A stretch of 64,000 bases of DNA from assembly GCF_028010285.1 (NCBI RefSeq), contig NZ_CP116304.1, positions 3,054,501 through 3,118,500 of the forward strand, written 5' to 3'. Positions 7,768-15,310 of the stretch are shown in pieces. The notes beneath the pieces are model-generated. The model saw nothing but the letters and a program-made list of their open reading frames with translations. It was not told the DNA's origin and ran no database searches. This stretch comes from Pseudomonas sp. Q1-7 (lineage in GTDB: Bacteria > Pseudomonadota > Gammaproteobacteria > Pseudomonadales > Pseudomonadaceae). Positions within the stretch are counted from its first letter, which is position 1. Each line of letters begins with the position of its first letter. The translations under genes and the position numbers were made by a program.

Positions 7768-8250
7768 CTACTGAGCCAGCTTGTCGAGCGCCTTGTTCAG
7801 CTCGACAGCCATGGTATCGGTGACGTTGTCGGTGTTCTCTTCCAGGGCGGGACGCATGAAGGGCTGGGCGGCCTGCTGCTCGGTACCGAACTCCAGGAAT
7901 CGCCAGTACCAGGTGTCGCCGCCGGGGTTGTCCTTCAGGTTCTTCACCCCCACCAGGCCGCCGAGATTGGTGTCACGGGCACCACCCAGCACGCCGACGC
8001 GCATCACCACGCCGCCCACGGTCTTGCTGCGCCGGCTGGATTCCTGAACCACGATGTTCTTGGCGATGTTCTCGGCGGTCGCCGGGTCGTCGGCGGTCTT
8101 GACCTTGGCGCGGGCAGCGTCGCGAACGATGTTCATGGCCTTGCGGGAGGCCCGGCGAAGCGCGGAGCGCTCCACCTTCGGCCCGAGTTCGCGGAGCTTC
8201 TTCACGATCTTGTCGAGGCCTTTCAGGTCCACTTCAAATGCTGTCGGCAT
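7768..8250 (-). CDS. HK97 gp10-like head-tail/tail completion protein (160 aa)
   Basis: ATG 8250 follows GGAGG and gives the family-typical start MPTAFEVDLKGLDKIVKKL. The middle has a basic helix (ALRRASRKAMNIVRDAARAK) and the C-terminal signature WYWRFLEFGT..QAAQPFMRPAL common to HK97-gp10-type proteins. These make the head-proximal end of the tail. It is separated by nine bases from the tape measure gene and co-transcribed with it. Confidence 0.88.
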   Translation of the reverse strand: MPTAFEVDLKGLDKIVKKLRELGPKVERSALRRASRKAMNIVRDAARAKVKTADDPATAENIAKNIVVQESSRRSKTVGGVVMRVGVLGGARDTNLGGLVGVKNLKDNPGGDTWYWRFLEFGTEQQAAQPFMRPALEENTDNVTDTMAVELNKALDKLAQ

Positions 8251-8377
8251 GATGACCTCCAGAGGAGAAAGGGTTGCCTGCCGCCGAGCGTGCGATATCG
8301 CGCTTGATATCTCCGGAGGGCTGCCCGCGCAGGCTGTCGCGGTTGTTGTGGACACTCACGACTTGTCCCGTGGATCG

Positions 8378-8599
8378 CTATTCCGTTGCCGCCTTGATGG
8401 CGATTTCTGCGGCCTTGGCGAAGGCCGCCCGCAGGTCGTCGAAGGTGCCGTAGTCGTCCAGGTCATCCTCTTCGAAGTACCCACGGGCAGCTGCGAGGGC
8501 CAGGCGCTGGAAGGTGCGGCCGTCAAGCCAATCGGCGTGCTGGGCAATGATTCGGCTCATGGCTTCGAGCACGTCTTGCTTGTTCTCGTGGTCGCTCAT
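8378..8599 (-). CDS. small acidic phage protein (73 aa)
   Basis: No known family. The product is acidic (EEDDLDDYGTFDDL) and helical. It overlaps the preceding gene by four bases (ATGA), so it is part of the morphogenesis operon. About 127 bases without an annotated gene separate it from the gp10-like gene. Confidence 0.65.
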   Translation of the reverse strand: MSDHENKQDVLEAMSRIIAQHADWLDGRTFQRLALAAARGYFEEDDLDDYGTFDDLRAAFAKAAEIAIKAATE

Positions 8600-8952
8600 C
8601 GTTGCGCTCCCTTGGCCGAAAGCTGCCAGTCAGAAGCGGCTTCGTCGGGTGCCTTGTTGGTGGCCTTCACCGCGGTCCAAAGGCTGCCCTTATGGGTGAC
8701 GCAATCGCCGCGGCGGTAGTCCAGGGCCCGCTGCCAGGTACCACAGTATTTGAGGCCGCGGTCTGCTAGCAGTGCCTGCTCCGACTCCAGCTTCTCGATA
8801 CGCTCAAGTACCTTCGCGATCTGGGCGGACAGAACGGCGCCGGCAGCCAATCCGAATGCCTCGGACTTCATGCCTTGATCGGCGAACTCCTTTGCCCGCT
8901 CACTGATCCGCTTAACCAGCGACTCAGCACGGTCTGCAGTGGTGGCCATCAT
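8596..8952 (-). CDS. phage structural accessory protein with a carbohydrate-binding-like C-terminus (118 aa)
   Basis: The N-terminal half is a helical coil (about 1-65). The C-terminal half reads YCGTWQRALDYRRGDCVTHKGSLW followed by TAVKATNKAPDE and W, the WxxxxxYxxGDxVxxxGxLWxA pattern of family 5/12 carbohydrate-binding modules, which occurs in many phage head and tail accessory proteins. It overlaps the capsid gene stop by four bases. A role as capsid decoration is possible but not shown. Confidence 0.7.
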   Translation of the reverse strand: MMATTADRAESLVKRISERAKEFADQGMKSEAFGLAAGAVLSAQIAKVLERIEKLESEQALLADRGLKYCGTWQRALDYRRGDCVTHKGSLWTAVKATNKAPDEAASDWQLSAKGAQR

Positions 8953-9971
8953 TCACCCCACTGAACGCCGGAAAGCCAGGCGACAGAGCCAGCGCGCGCG
9001 ACTTCCCAGTTCAGGAAACGCTCGGCCAGAGCGGCGGTCAGGTTGTTCTGCCAGAGGGAGAGGAACTGCGGGCCATCGGGGCCGCCAGATATCCCGATGG
9101 TGGAGAGGGAGGAATGTTTGATCTGCACACCTTCATCGGTGAGCAGAATTCCGGCGGGATCAATCAATGCGACGACAGCTCCATTGGAGTCCACCGGTAC
9201 CGAATCGCTAGTTACCACCGGCACGCCGAAGAAGTCGCCACCGCGCACCGTCAGGCCGGTTTCACCAAGCGCTGCCTGCATGAGCGACAGGGACAGGGCA
9301 GTCTCCGGGTGCATCACCATAACCGCAGTTTCAAGCGAGCCCTCAAAAGCTGCGAACAGGGCCCGGATGTCTGCCCGCACCGCTTCGGCATCGGCACCCG
9401 AGGACGGCACAGGCGTCACTCCGTTGGTGACCGATGCCGGAGATTGATTGGGAATTCCGCCGTTACTGGGGTCGAGGAAAGAGATCCCCTCAAGACTGGC
9501 AATCGGATTCACCAGGTCGTTGGTCACTGCCGACTCGAAGGCCGCGCCCTGCCCGTCCAGGAGTTCCTTGGTCAGCACCAGCAGGCCGGTGATCTTCTTG
9601 GATTCGAGGCTCTTCTGCTCGAAGGCGGTATGCGTGGCAACCTTCTGCGCACCTTCAGCAGTCCAGTAAGCAGCCGGCCTTTCGGTCTGAGCCAGTACCC
9701 GCGTGTGGGCGGGGACATAGCGGAAGGGCGAGATGGCGTTGATCTTCCCGATCAGGGATCGAATCTGAACCAGTTCGATGAAGCCCCGGCCTGCCGAACG
9801 GAAATCCGGGTCGGCATGGAGATCTCCCGTGCCGACAGTGCTCTTCTCCAAAAACCTCACCGCAGGATTGGCGTAACCGTACTGGTTCTTGGACAAATTG
9901 AGCGCTTCGCCGGGTCTTCCGCCGGCGCTGAGCAACGCCTTCACATATTGGGCAAATGCAAGTTCGCGCAT
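8949..9971 (-). CDS. phage major capsid protein, HK97 fold (340 aa)
   Basis: Start ATG 9971 (MRELAFAQYVKALLSAGG) is preceded by GGAGA and is preferred over an in-frame extension to 10046. The features fit HK97-type capsids: N-terminal helix, the P-loop/E-loop region QIRSLIGKINAIS and AYWTAEGAQK, long-helix region TKELLDGQGAAFESAVTNDLVNPI, and the A-domain MHPETALSLSLM..LGETGLTVRGGDFFGVPVVTSD. There is no long N-terminal delta domain and no adjacent head protease gene, so maturation either needs no scaffold cleavage or uses a helper. The portal and terminase genes expected upstream are replaced by replication genes. Confidence 0.9.
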   Translation of the reverse strand: MRELAFAQYVKALLSAGGRPGEALNLSKNQYGYANPAVRFLEKSTVGTGDLHADPDFRSAGRGFIELVQIRSLIGKINAISPFRYVPAHTRVLAQTERPAAYWTAEGAQKVATHTAFEQKSLESKKITGLLVLTKELLDGQGAAFESAVTNDLVNPIASLEGISFLDPSNGGIPNQSPASVTNGVTPVPSSGADAEAVRADIRALFAAFEGSLETAVMVMHPETALSLSLMQAALGETGLTVRGGDFFGVPVVTSDSVPVDSNGAVVALIDPAGILLTDEGVQIKHSSLSTIGISGGPDGPQFLSLWQNNLTAALAERFLNWEVARAGSVAWLSGVQWGE

Positions 9972-10062
9972 TGTTTTCTCCAACGAGATTGAGTTGGAGA
10001 AATGGTCACAACCTGGCGGCCGGGAAACCATGCCGCCAGGTGACATCCAATGATGCCTGGTG

Positions 10063-10329
10063 CTATTCGGTGCCGATCTCTATCCAGATCGCGATATCGC
10101 GAAGCCTGTAACTCACCTGGCAGCCGGCCATTGGGATCCGGTAGTGCCGTGGGGCACTACCATCTCCCGTTCGCATATTTTTCAGATGCCCAGCGGAGAT
10201 ATTGAGCAGAGCTGCTGCATCCGTTTCGTTCACTCGGAGATCGCCAGTAAGGGCGATCCCCTGCTCCCGGCAAGCCACCAGCAACATCCTCGCAGTCGCC
10301 TCAACACGCTGCTCGAACGTCTCAGCCAT
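10063..10329 (-). CDS. small HTH-type DNA-binding protein (88 aa)
   Basis: Start chosen at 10329 (MAETFEQRVEATARML). Residues 39-80 look like a winged-helix/excisionase-type DNA-binding domain: NETDAAALLNISAGHLKNMR, then HYRIPMAGCQVSYRLRDIAIW. It overlaps the next upstream gene by eight bases. It may regulate the capsid genes just downstream. Confidence 0.7.
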   Translation of the reverse strand: MAETFEQRVEATARMLLVACREQGIALTGDLRVNETDAAALLNISAGHLKNMRTGDGSAPRHYRIPMAGCQVSYRLRDIAIWIEIGTE

Positions 10330-10621
10330 GATCGACCTCCACATCTGGCCAGCGCCAGCGCGCAGCCTCCAGGGCCTCGGTGCGGGTCATGGGTTCGCCG
10401 ATCATCGTGGCAATGGACTTGCCATCCCGCAGGACTTTCCAATTGCTGCGGCGCTCCTGACCATCGTTGGCCGCGAGCTCCGCCAGCAACTCCAGACGGT
10501 GGGACTTGATGTAGCAGCGAACGTCGTCGGTCAGTTTCGAGGCTGGGGAGACCACCAGGCGCCTGCCGTTCACCTTCGCGGTAAGCCCATGTTCGTGGAG
10601 GAAGTCGATAGCGGCGCCCAT
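10322..10621 (-). CDS. TubC-docking-like small protein (99 aa)
   Basis: Residues 1-50 (FLHEHGLTAKVNGRRLVVSP and LTDDVRCYIKSHRLELLAEL) match the pattern of the TubC N-terminal docking domain, a small fold often found in phage and element proteins next to primases. The second half (TRTEALEAARWRWPDVEVDH) has no known family. Its start overlaps the ATPase stop by one base, so it is coupled. It may be a primase/helicase partner. Confidence 0.7.
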   Translation of the reverse strand: MGAAIDFLHEHGLTAKVNGRRLVVSPASKLTDDVRCYIKSHRLELLAELAANDGQERRSNWKVLRDGKSIATMIGEPMTRTEALEAARWRWPDVEVDHG

Positions 10622-12156
10622 CAGAATTCCTCCTTGTCGTTCTCATCCCAGAGCTGCTCCCCCTTCACGTCCTCTTTCCCGTGCAGGGGTGATTTATCCG
10701 TCACATCGTCACACCCCTCGCCAGCCGTGACTTCCAGCGTTTTTTCATCCGTCACAGCGGGGGCGTGTGTGACGCTTCCAGAAACGCTGGAAGCCGCGTG
10801 GTTATTGGTTTGTGACGGTGTGACGCTTGTGGCGGGGGTGTCGGTGGAAAGGTACCGGCCGAAGGCATCGCGGAACTGATCCAGCGAGTACCCTTTTTTG
10901 GTGTCGAAGCCCTGGCGAACGGTGCCAGATTTGATCCCGAAGTCCGCCAGCTTGTGCGACAGCTGCCGAGCCGACATGGGCTTGCCGCGATTCCAGGTCG
11001 CCCAGGGTGCTTCCTCGTCGGCGACCAGGGCGTCCAGCAGTTCGGCGCTGAAGATCTTGGCTGTCGCCTTGGCATCAAATACCGCCTTCACATCGGCCAG
11101 CAGCTCGGCGCCGATGCTGGGCGCCTCACCTTCCAGTCCGTGAAGAGCGATCGCAGCATGACGGGCAGACTTGGGCCAGTGACTACCCGCCAGGTCGGCA
11201 ATGGCCAGCAGCGGCTCCCAGGCATCGTTGGCGCGATCGTTCAGCCCTGTGATCGGCGTGGGCCTGGCCTTGCCGATAGCATCGGCACTGTCCTGGGCGA
11301 AACGGGCCAGACGCGAACGCAGCTTTTCCCAGAGGGCCGGATCGGAGTGGCGCAGGCTTTCCACGCTCTCCCCTGGGGTACGTCGGCGCAGGCGTAGCGG
11401 CACGCTGCGGTCGGCCAGGGTGTCGGCGATCTTGCCGATTCCGCACAGCGCCTTGGCGCCCCAGACGTTGAACGGCGTCGGCAGGTGATCGTCACCCACG
11501 CAGCGAATCACGATGGCGCTGTCCCGGGTGAAGCCGGCATTGAGGATGCCGCGGGCGTCCTCATGCGCCGCCAGGAAGGCGTCCACCTCATCAATCAGCA
11601 GGGTTGGCGACCACAGCTCAATGGAGCGGAACAACGCGGCAGGCCCGATGTTCGCCACCTGCAACGAGCGGTTGGCCAGCTTGCCCAGGGCGGTCAGCAG
11701 AATGGACTTGCCGCAACGCTTCTCCGGCGCGGTGATGTTGGCGATGGGCGCTACCTGCACCACATCAATCAACCAGGTGAAGGCCACCCACAAGGCAGCA
11801 GCGCGCAGCGTTTCCTTGTCGGCAATCACGTGACGCGCCAGGGTGTGGGTGATGTCGTCTAGCAGGTCGGCGCCGTCCACCAGAGCGGGCCAAGGCTCCA
11901 CCTCGGCGAAGATGCTGATACTGGGCGCGGTGTCGTCGTTGCTGCTGGCCGTGATCCGGTCGAACTCCACCATGCTCAGCTGCTTGGTTTCCTTCACCTG
12001 GATGCGCAGCCGGGCGAAGGCCGCCGGGTCCTTGCCGCGCATGGCCTTGAGTTGCTCGAGGATCTTTGGCTCGTACAGGGCACCGGCATCGCTGGAGAGG
12101 TTGCGGATCGCCTCCTGGACGGGGCTCTTCGCCTCGAGGGTGAGGGGGTTACTCAT
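10621..12156 (-). CDS. DUF3631 P-loop ATPase, probable replication helicase (511 aa)
   Basis: A Walker A-like P-loop (PEKRCGKS) is followed by the Walker B motif PTLLIDEVDAFL, a sensor-type Asn/Arg region (DSAIVIRCVGDD), and a C-terminal DUF3631 region with LLADVKAVFDA and the arm around FGIKSGTVRQGFDTKKGYS. Proteins of this kind pair with TOPRIM primases in satellites and some prophages and probably unwind or load at the origin. The tail is low-complexity and charged (about 460-511). The gene overlaps its neighbours on both sides (eight bases with the primase, one with the next gene). Confidence 0.85.
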   Translation of the reverse strand: MSNPLTLEAKSPVQEAIRNLSSDAGALYEPKILEQLKAMRGKDPAAFARLRIQVKETKQLSMVEFDRITASSNDDTAPSISIFAEVEPWPALVDGADLLDDITHTLARHVIADKETLRAAALWVAFTWLIDVVQVAPIANITAPEKRCGKSILLTALGKLANRSLQVANIGPAALFRSIELWSPTLLIDEVDAFLAAHEDARGILNAGFTRDSAIVIRCVGDDHLPTPFNVWGAKALCGIGKIADTLADRSVPLRLRRRTPGESVESLRHSDPALWEKLRSRLARFAQDSADAIGKARPTPITGLNDRANDAWEPLLAIADLAGSHWPKSARHAAIALHGLEGEAPSIGAELLADVKAVFDAKATAKIFSAELLDALVADEEAPWATWNRGKPMSARQLSHKLADFGIKSGTVRQGFDTKKGYSLDQFRDAFGRYLSTDTPATSVTPSQTNNHAASSVSGSVTHAPAVTDEKTLEVTAGEGCDDVTDKSPLHGKEDVKGEQLWDENDKEEF

Positions 12157-13024
12157 GGGCAGCCCTCCAGTTGGCCAGGTCGTTGAAGTCCGAGAGGTGA
12201 TCCGGCACGCCAGGCGGCCAGTCGGGGAAGGTCACCAGCCCCCCCACCGCGAGGGCGGCAGCGGTCGCCGCGGTGCGCCCGGGATTGCCTGCGGTCTGGC
12301 GGTCGTCGTCGCCGGCGATCACCAGCTCGATCAGCTCGCCGTACTTCGCCCGCAGACTCCGCGCCACCGGGTCAAGGTTACCGGCGTTCATTCCCGCAGC
12401 GACCGGGCAGCCACTGTGCTGGTGGAGCGTGGCGGCGGTTGCCCAGCCTTCGCAGATGTACAGCCGCCGGCCGAGCTCGATGCGCCCCAGGGCCGAATAG
12501 GCGCCCTTGACCTGGCCACCCGAGAGGAAGCGCTTGCTGCCGTCCGGGCCGATGCGCTGCAGGTTCACCAGTTGGCCGCCGTGGTACAGCGGCACCAGCA
12601 ACTGGTCGCCGTGCTGGCGCAAGGCATGGGCGCGAACCTGCTTGGCCACCAGGTACGGATGCTCGGGATCCGCGCGACGGGCATCACGCCAGAGGCGATT
12701 ACCGTACTCGGCTGCCGCCTTCTGACGCTGGCGCAGCTCCGCCTCCCGCTGCCGGCGGGCCTGCTCGATGCGCTTGCGCACCTGCTCGGCCTCGACCGGG
12801 TTCGCCGGCTCCCGGCTGCTCCAGCTATGCGAACTGCCGGCCTTCCAGCTGCCGAAGCAACCGGACGCGATGCCGTCGGCGAACACCACATACCATCCGT
12901 TGTTGGTGCCAGTACGGTCGCCCGGCACGTGGAAGCGATGGATCGCACCATCAGCGACAGGCACAAAGCTCAATTGCCCGAAGCTATCCTGCAGTGCTTT
13001 GAGGAACGACTGTTCAACGCCCAT
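12149..13024 (-). CDS. TOPRIM primase-like protein, P4 alpha/DUF7146 type (291 aa)
   Basis: The protein starts with a region resembling the front part of element primases (RFHVPGDRTGTNNGWYVVFAD). Residues 105-270 contain a TOPRIM domain: the Glu motif YICEGWATAATL and the acidic motif VIAGDDDRQ, with RFLSGGQVKGAYSALG before it. It has no helicase domain, which is supplied by the next gene. The ribosome binding site GGGAGG precedes ATG 13024. It would prime replication of the excised element; a candidate origin is at 4410-4528. Confidence 0.85.
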   Translation of the reverse strand: MGVEQSFLKALQDSFGQLSFVPVADGAIHRFHVPGDRTGTNNGWYVVFADGIASGCFGSWKAGSSHSWSSREPANPVEAEQVRKRIEQARRQREAELRQRQKAAAEYGNRLWRDARRADPEHPYLVAKQVRAHALRQHGDQLLVPLYHGGQLVNLQRIGPDGSKRFLSGGQVKGAYSALGRIELGRRLYICEGWATAATLHQHSGCPVAAGMNAGNLDPVARSLRAKYGELIELVIAGDDDRQTAGNPGRTAATAAALAVGGLVTFPDWPPGVPDHLSDFNDLANWRAAHE

Positions 13025-13655
13025 AGCGACCTCCCCGACCGTCCAGTACCGTCAGGGATTTGCCCAGGAAAACCGGGGCTTCGGCGCTGACCCCACAGAG
13101 CAGATCAGTAACTTCCTCTCCCCCGATGATCCCCTTCAGCTGGAGCTGATCTGCCAGGGCCGATACCAAGTGCCAATGCTGGCGAATGAGCACCCGAGCT
13201 CGACGGACAGCTACACGCTCCACCTTGGCGCGCTGGCTCTCCGGGAGAAACGCCAGCAGGCACCGGGCATCGGAAAGATCCAACGATCCGGAGCCGACCA
13301 TGATTGAGAGCAGTGACGCTCGCCGATAGATGGACTCAGCCACGGGACCGGCAAAACAGCCAATCAGATCGCGATACACAAGCTCCTCAAGACGAGGATT
13401 GCCGTCATGCAGTCCGAACTCCAGCGCAAGCTCCGGCGCGACAATGCAGGGGGAGTGCCATACACGACCTGACATTCCATCGCCGGCTTTCACCACCTCC
13501 TCGCGGGTGCGGGCGACACACTGCTTGATGTGGAGGCCATTCCACCAGTAGGCAACAGCGTGGCCTGCCTCGTGGACACAGACCTGGCGGCGAACTGGCT
13601 TTTCTTTGGGCAAGCCGATCCCGTTCGGCGCGATGGCGCCGTTTTTCATGGTCAT
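13014..13655 (-). CDS. HEXXH metalloprotease-like protein (213 aa)
   Basis: ATG 13655 follows AAGGAG. The clear zinc-binding HEAGH in VCVHEAGHAVAYWWNG (about 27-42) resembles the M41/FtsH protease core. A later acidic helix (DLIGCFAGPVAESIYRR) resembles the region that supplies the third ligand (AGRVAE in FtsH). There is no AAA+ domain and no membrane segment, so this is a free-standing protease-like domain. It overlaps the primase gene by eleven bases. The target could be a repressor, a host factor or a capsid precursor; none of these is shown. Confidence 0.75.
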   Translation of the reverse strand: MTMKNGAIAPNGIGLPKEKPVRRQVCVHEAGHAVAYWWNGLHIKQCVARTREEVVKAGDGMSGRVWHSPCIVAPELALEFGLHDGNPRLEELVYRDLIGCFAGPVAESIYRRASLLSIMVGSGSLDLSDARCLLAFLPESQRAKVERVAVRRARVLIRQHWHLVSALADQLQLKGIIGGEEVTDLLCGVSAEAPVFLGKSLTVLDGRGGRYGR

Positions 13656-13659
13656 GGTG

Positions 13660-14082
13660 TTACTCCTTGGCCGAGTTCAGACCGGCGTTGGCCCGCGTGA
13701 GCAGCTGCTTGATGTCCAAGTCATCCACAGCGTGACAGCCGTGGTGCGCGGCACCGACGATGCAGGGCGCTATCTGGCGCATGAAGCCGAGTACTTGTCG
13801 GCTCAGCGAGGCGAACTGCTCGTCGTTGGAGACACGGGCCTTGTCCAACATGGCAAGCACCACGCCTTCCACCAACCAGGCGGATTCCTGGGACTTCTCG
13901 TCCTGTTGGCGAAGATGGATCAGCAGCATCTGAGCCAGGGCGATCCCGGTGTCATAGCCGCCATGCCCGCCCTGCAGTGGCACGTCCCACAAACTCCAGC
14001 CGCCGCGACTCTCACCCACAAACGGCAGTCGGTGGCTGGCGTATTGCCGATTCGGCTTGTAGCGAAGGGATACGCGGCTCAT
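13660..14082 (-). CDS. hypothetical element protein (140 aa)
   Basis: No known family. The first third is beta-like and basic (SRVSLRYKPNRQYASHRL, GGWSLWDVPLQGG); the remainder is helical with several His and Cys residues (CIVGAAHHGCHAVDD). The start overlaps the preceding gene by four bases (ATGA). The C-terminus is soluble with no signal peptide. Confidence 0.7.
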   Translation of the reverse strand: MSRVSLRYKPNRQYASHRLPFVGESRGGWSLWDVPLQGGHGGYDTGIALAQMLLIHLRQQDEKSQESAWLVEGVVLAMLDKARVSNDEQFASLSRQVLGFMRQIAPCIVGAAHHGCHAVDDLDIKQLLTRANAGLNSAKE

Positions 14083-14324
14083 GGACGGTCCTCCTCGGCA
14101 AGCTGTTCGACCTCAAGGCCCTTATCCGAGAGCACGGTGCCCAGGACCTTCAGGCCACTCAACAGGCCGCCCAGCTGAGGGGCAGTCAGGAACTCGGTGC
14201 CGTCGTGGCTCTCTCGGCGGATCTGGTCTTCTTCCAACAGCTTGGCGATGGAGTTGACCGCCAGGCCGGCATGCATGATGGTCTCGCCGAGCGCTTCGGC
14301 TCGGAACTTGAGCATGGCGTTCAT
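14079..14324 (-). CDS. small hypothetical element protein (81 aa)
   Basis: ATG 14324 follows AGGAGGAG and overlaps the previous stop by four bases. The protein is helical (FRAEALGETIMHAGLAVNSI) and ends acidic (EVEQLAEEDRP). It resembles its upstream neighbour in length and layout, suggesting a tandem pair of related regulators. Function unknown. Confidence 0.65.
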   Translation of the reverse strand: MNAMLKFRAEALGETIMHAGLAVNSIAKLLEEDQIRRESHDGTEFLTAPQLGGLLSGLKVLGTVLSDKGLEVEQLAEEDRP

Positions 14325-14566
14325 TGCTGCTCCTCCTCGCTCATTTCGCACAGACGGAGGCCGATTTCGTTCATCAGCTCGCCGATGACCAGGACGGCGC
14401 TGGCAACTCCGTAGTTCAGTTCGTCGGTCATGTGGTGCTCACAGCCATCAGCGCCCAGCAGCTCGGCCAGGGCGCACAGGCCGATGCCGGCTTGTTGAAC
14501 CACTACGGAGCGGCGGTTTACCTCGCGACGGAGGTCCAGGTCGACAGCGGTATTTTGATTGCTCAT
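14321..14566 (-). CDS. small hypothetical element protein (81 aa)
   Basis: The product is acidic and helical (LRREVNRRSVVVQQAGIGLC, NYGVASAVLVIGELMNEIGL) and ends SEEEQQ. It overlaps both neighbours by four bases. Similarity in layout to the next gene (GLA..SIA.LL versus GIGLCALAELL) suggests an old duplication. Confidence 0.65.
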   Translation of the reverse strand: MSNQNTAVDLDLRREVNRRSVVVQQAGIGLCALAELLGADGCEHHMTDELNYGVASAVLVIGELMNEIGLRLCEMSEEEQQ

Positions 14567-14727
14567 TGCTGACCCCCTTGCGCTTCGAGAGCACGGGCGC
14601 GGGCCATGGCTTCGTTGTAACGGGAGAGGCGAACAGAGAGGGAAGAGTTGCTGCGCAGGGCGGCGAAGGCACGGGCCTTCCAGGCGGCAGCGTGAGAAAT
14701 GGACGAACTAGGGCTAGGGGTATGCAT
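14563..14727 (-). CDS. short protein behind the RNA-controlled start (54 aa)
   Basis: ATG 14727 (MHTPSPSSSISHAAAWKARA) is preceded by AGGAG at nine bases. That AGGAG is part of AACGTTAGGAG, one of the sequences complementary to the predicted regulatory RNA. The frame is open upstream to 15015, so a longer 150-residue leader fusion is possible, as with P4 ash/kil leaders. The C-terminus is basic, then Gln/Gly-rich, and overlaps the next gene by four bases. Confidence 0.55.
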   Translation of the reverse strand: MHTPSPSSSISHAAAWKARAFAALRSNSSLSVRLSRYNEAMARARALEAQGGQQ

Positions 14728-14784
14728 GGGTGGAGCTCCTAACGTTGGGTCGGAGCTGCCACGAATCGCCGCGACGCGATTAGG

Positions 14785-14862
14785 GGTGGCAGCCGTGCGC
14801 GGGTTCGCGGACCGGGACGTTAGGAACCCGGCACACCCGAAGGTGTCCCACGCACGGCCACC
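14785..14862 (-). ncRNA. predicted P4 CI-like immunity RNA (about 78 nt)
   Basis: The ends pair: CGCACGGCCACC with GGTGGC-CAG-CCGTGCG (12 pairs, three-base bulge). Inside are a hairpin closed by CGGGTT/AACCCG whose loop exposes CCTAACGT on the minus strand, and a second hairpin ACACC-UUCG-GGUGU with the very stable UUCG tetraloop. The loop sequence is complementary to AACGTTAGG on both sides. By analogy with P4 CI RNA it would be processed from the leader and pair with it to cause early termination and block translation. Confidence 0.65.
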
Positions 14863-14888
14863 ATAGAGCGGCATTGCGAGCACAAAAA

Positions 14889-14917
14889 AAGCGCCTGCAA
14901 TGGTCTTGGGGGCGCTT
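14889..14917 (-). terminator. attenuator terminator in the immunity leader
   Basis: On the minus strand AAGCGCC pairs with GGCGCTT (7 bp, 15-base loop) and runs into a T7 tract (bases 14884-14890 are A on the plus strand). It lies between the first target sequence and the predicted RNA, as expected for premature termination. Confidence 0.75.
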
Positions 14918-15011
14918 GTGCGCCTAACGTTCAACGGGCCGCGACGCCCGGCCACGGGATTGACCGTGACGGGCAAACCATACCGCCGACTCAAAGGAAG
15001 CGCAAGTACGA

Positions 15012-15236
15012 TCATGCTGCGTCCCTCGCGGCGATCTTCGATTGCAGCCAAGCCTCCACCTCGGCTGCGACGTAGTAAGCAGCGGCCTGCCGGCTGTCAC
15101 TGAACTTGATCGGTTTCGGGAAGGTGGGGTCTTTCTTCTTGAGCTTGTCGAGGCCAGAGCGGGACTGTCCGAGCTTTTTGCACAGGTCAGGCTGGGGGAT
15201 CAGGGCCTGGTCAATGTCAGGGTGATTTGGGTGCAT
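15012..15236 (-). CDS. AlpA-family DNA-binding activator (74 aa)
   Basis: The protein has the AlpA/MerR-like winged helix: LIPQPDLCKKLGQSRSGLDK, then PTFPKPIKFSDSRQAAAYY and VAAEVEAWLQSKI. GGAGG precedes ATG 15236. AlpA-type proteins activate excision or replication genes in satellites and P4-like elements. It is the first gene of the long minus-strand operon, and its stop overlaps the leader ORF start by four bases. Confidence 0.88.
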   Translation of the reverse strand: MHPNHPDIDQALIPQPDLCKKLGQSRSGLDKLKKKDPTFPKPIKFSDSRQAAAYYVAAEVEAWLQSKIAARDAA

Positions 15237-15259
15237 TTGAGCGCCTCCGTATGGGTGAC

Positions 15260-15277
15260 GCTCATAACGATATGAGC
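15260..15277. promoter_or_regulatory. candidate operator upstream of alpA-like gene
   Basis: A perfect inverted repeat GCTCATA-ACGA-TATGAGC lies 24 bases upstream of the alpA-like start. Two CGATAG repeats lie immediately beyond it (15285-15299). Position fits an operator for the main operon. No repressor gene is recognised in the element. Confidence 0.5.
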
Positions 15278-15310
15278 CAACAATCGATAGCTAGCGATAG
15301 TAACGACTGG

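Larger units (their letters stand above)
14738..15015 (-). promoter_or_regulatory. P4-like transcribed leader with attenuator and target sequences
   Basis: Read on the minus strand, the leader holds AACGTTAGG (14923-14931), then a terminator hairpin, then CCTAACGT inside a structured RNA, then AACGTTAGG again (14738-14746) merging into the Shine-Dalgarno of the next gene. The middle copy is antisense to the two outer ones. This is the order seqA-terminator-seqB-seqC known for phage P4 immunity. The leader is also open as a reading frame from ATG 15015. Confidence 0.7.

Noticed and set aside
8234-8359. 41-codon GTG frame between the 73-residue and gp10-like genes
   Set aside because: Weak ribosome binding site and overlap with the gp10-like start; it could be real but cannot be supported.
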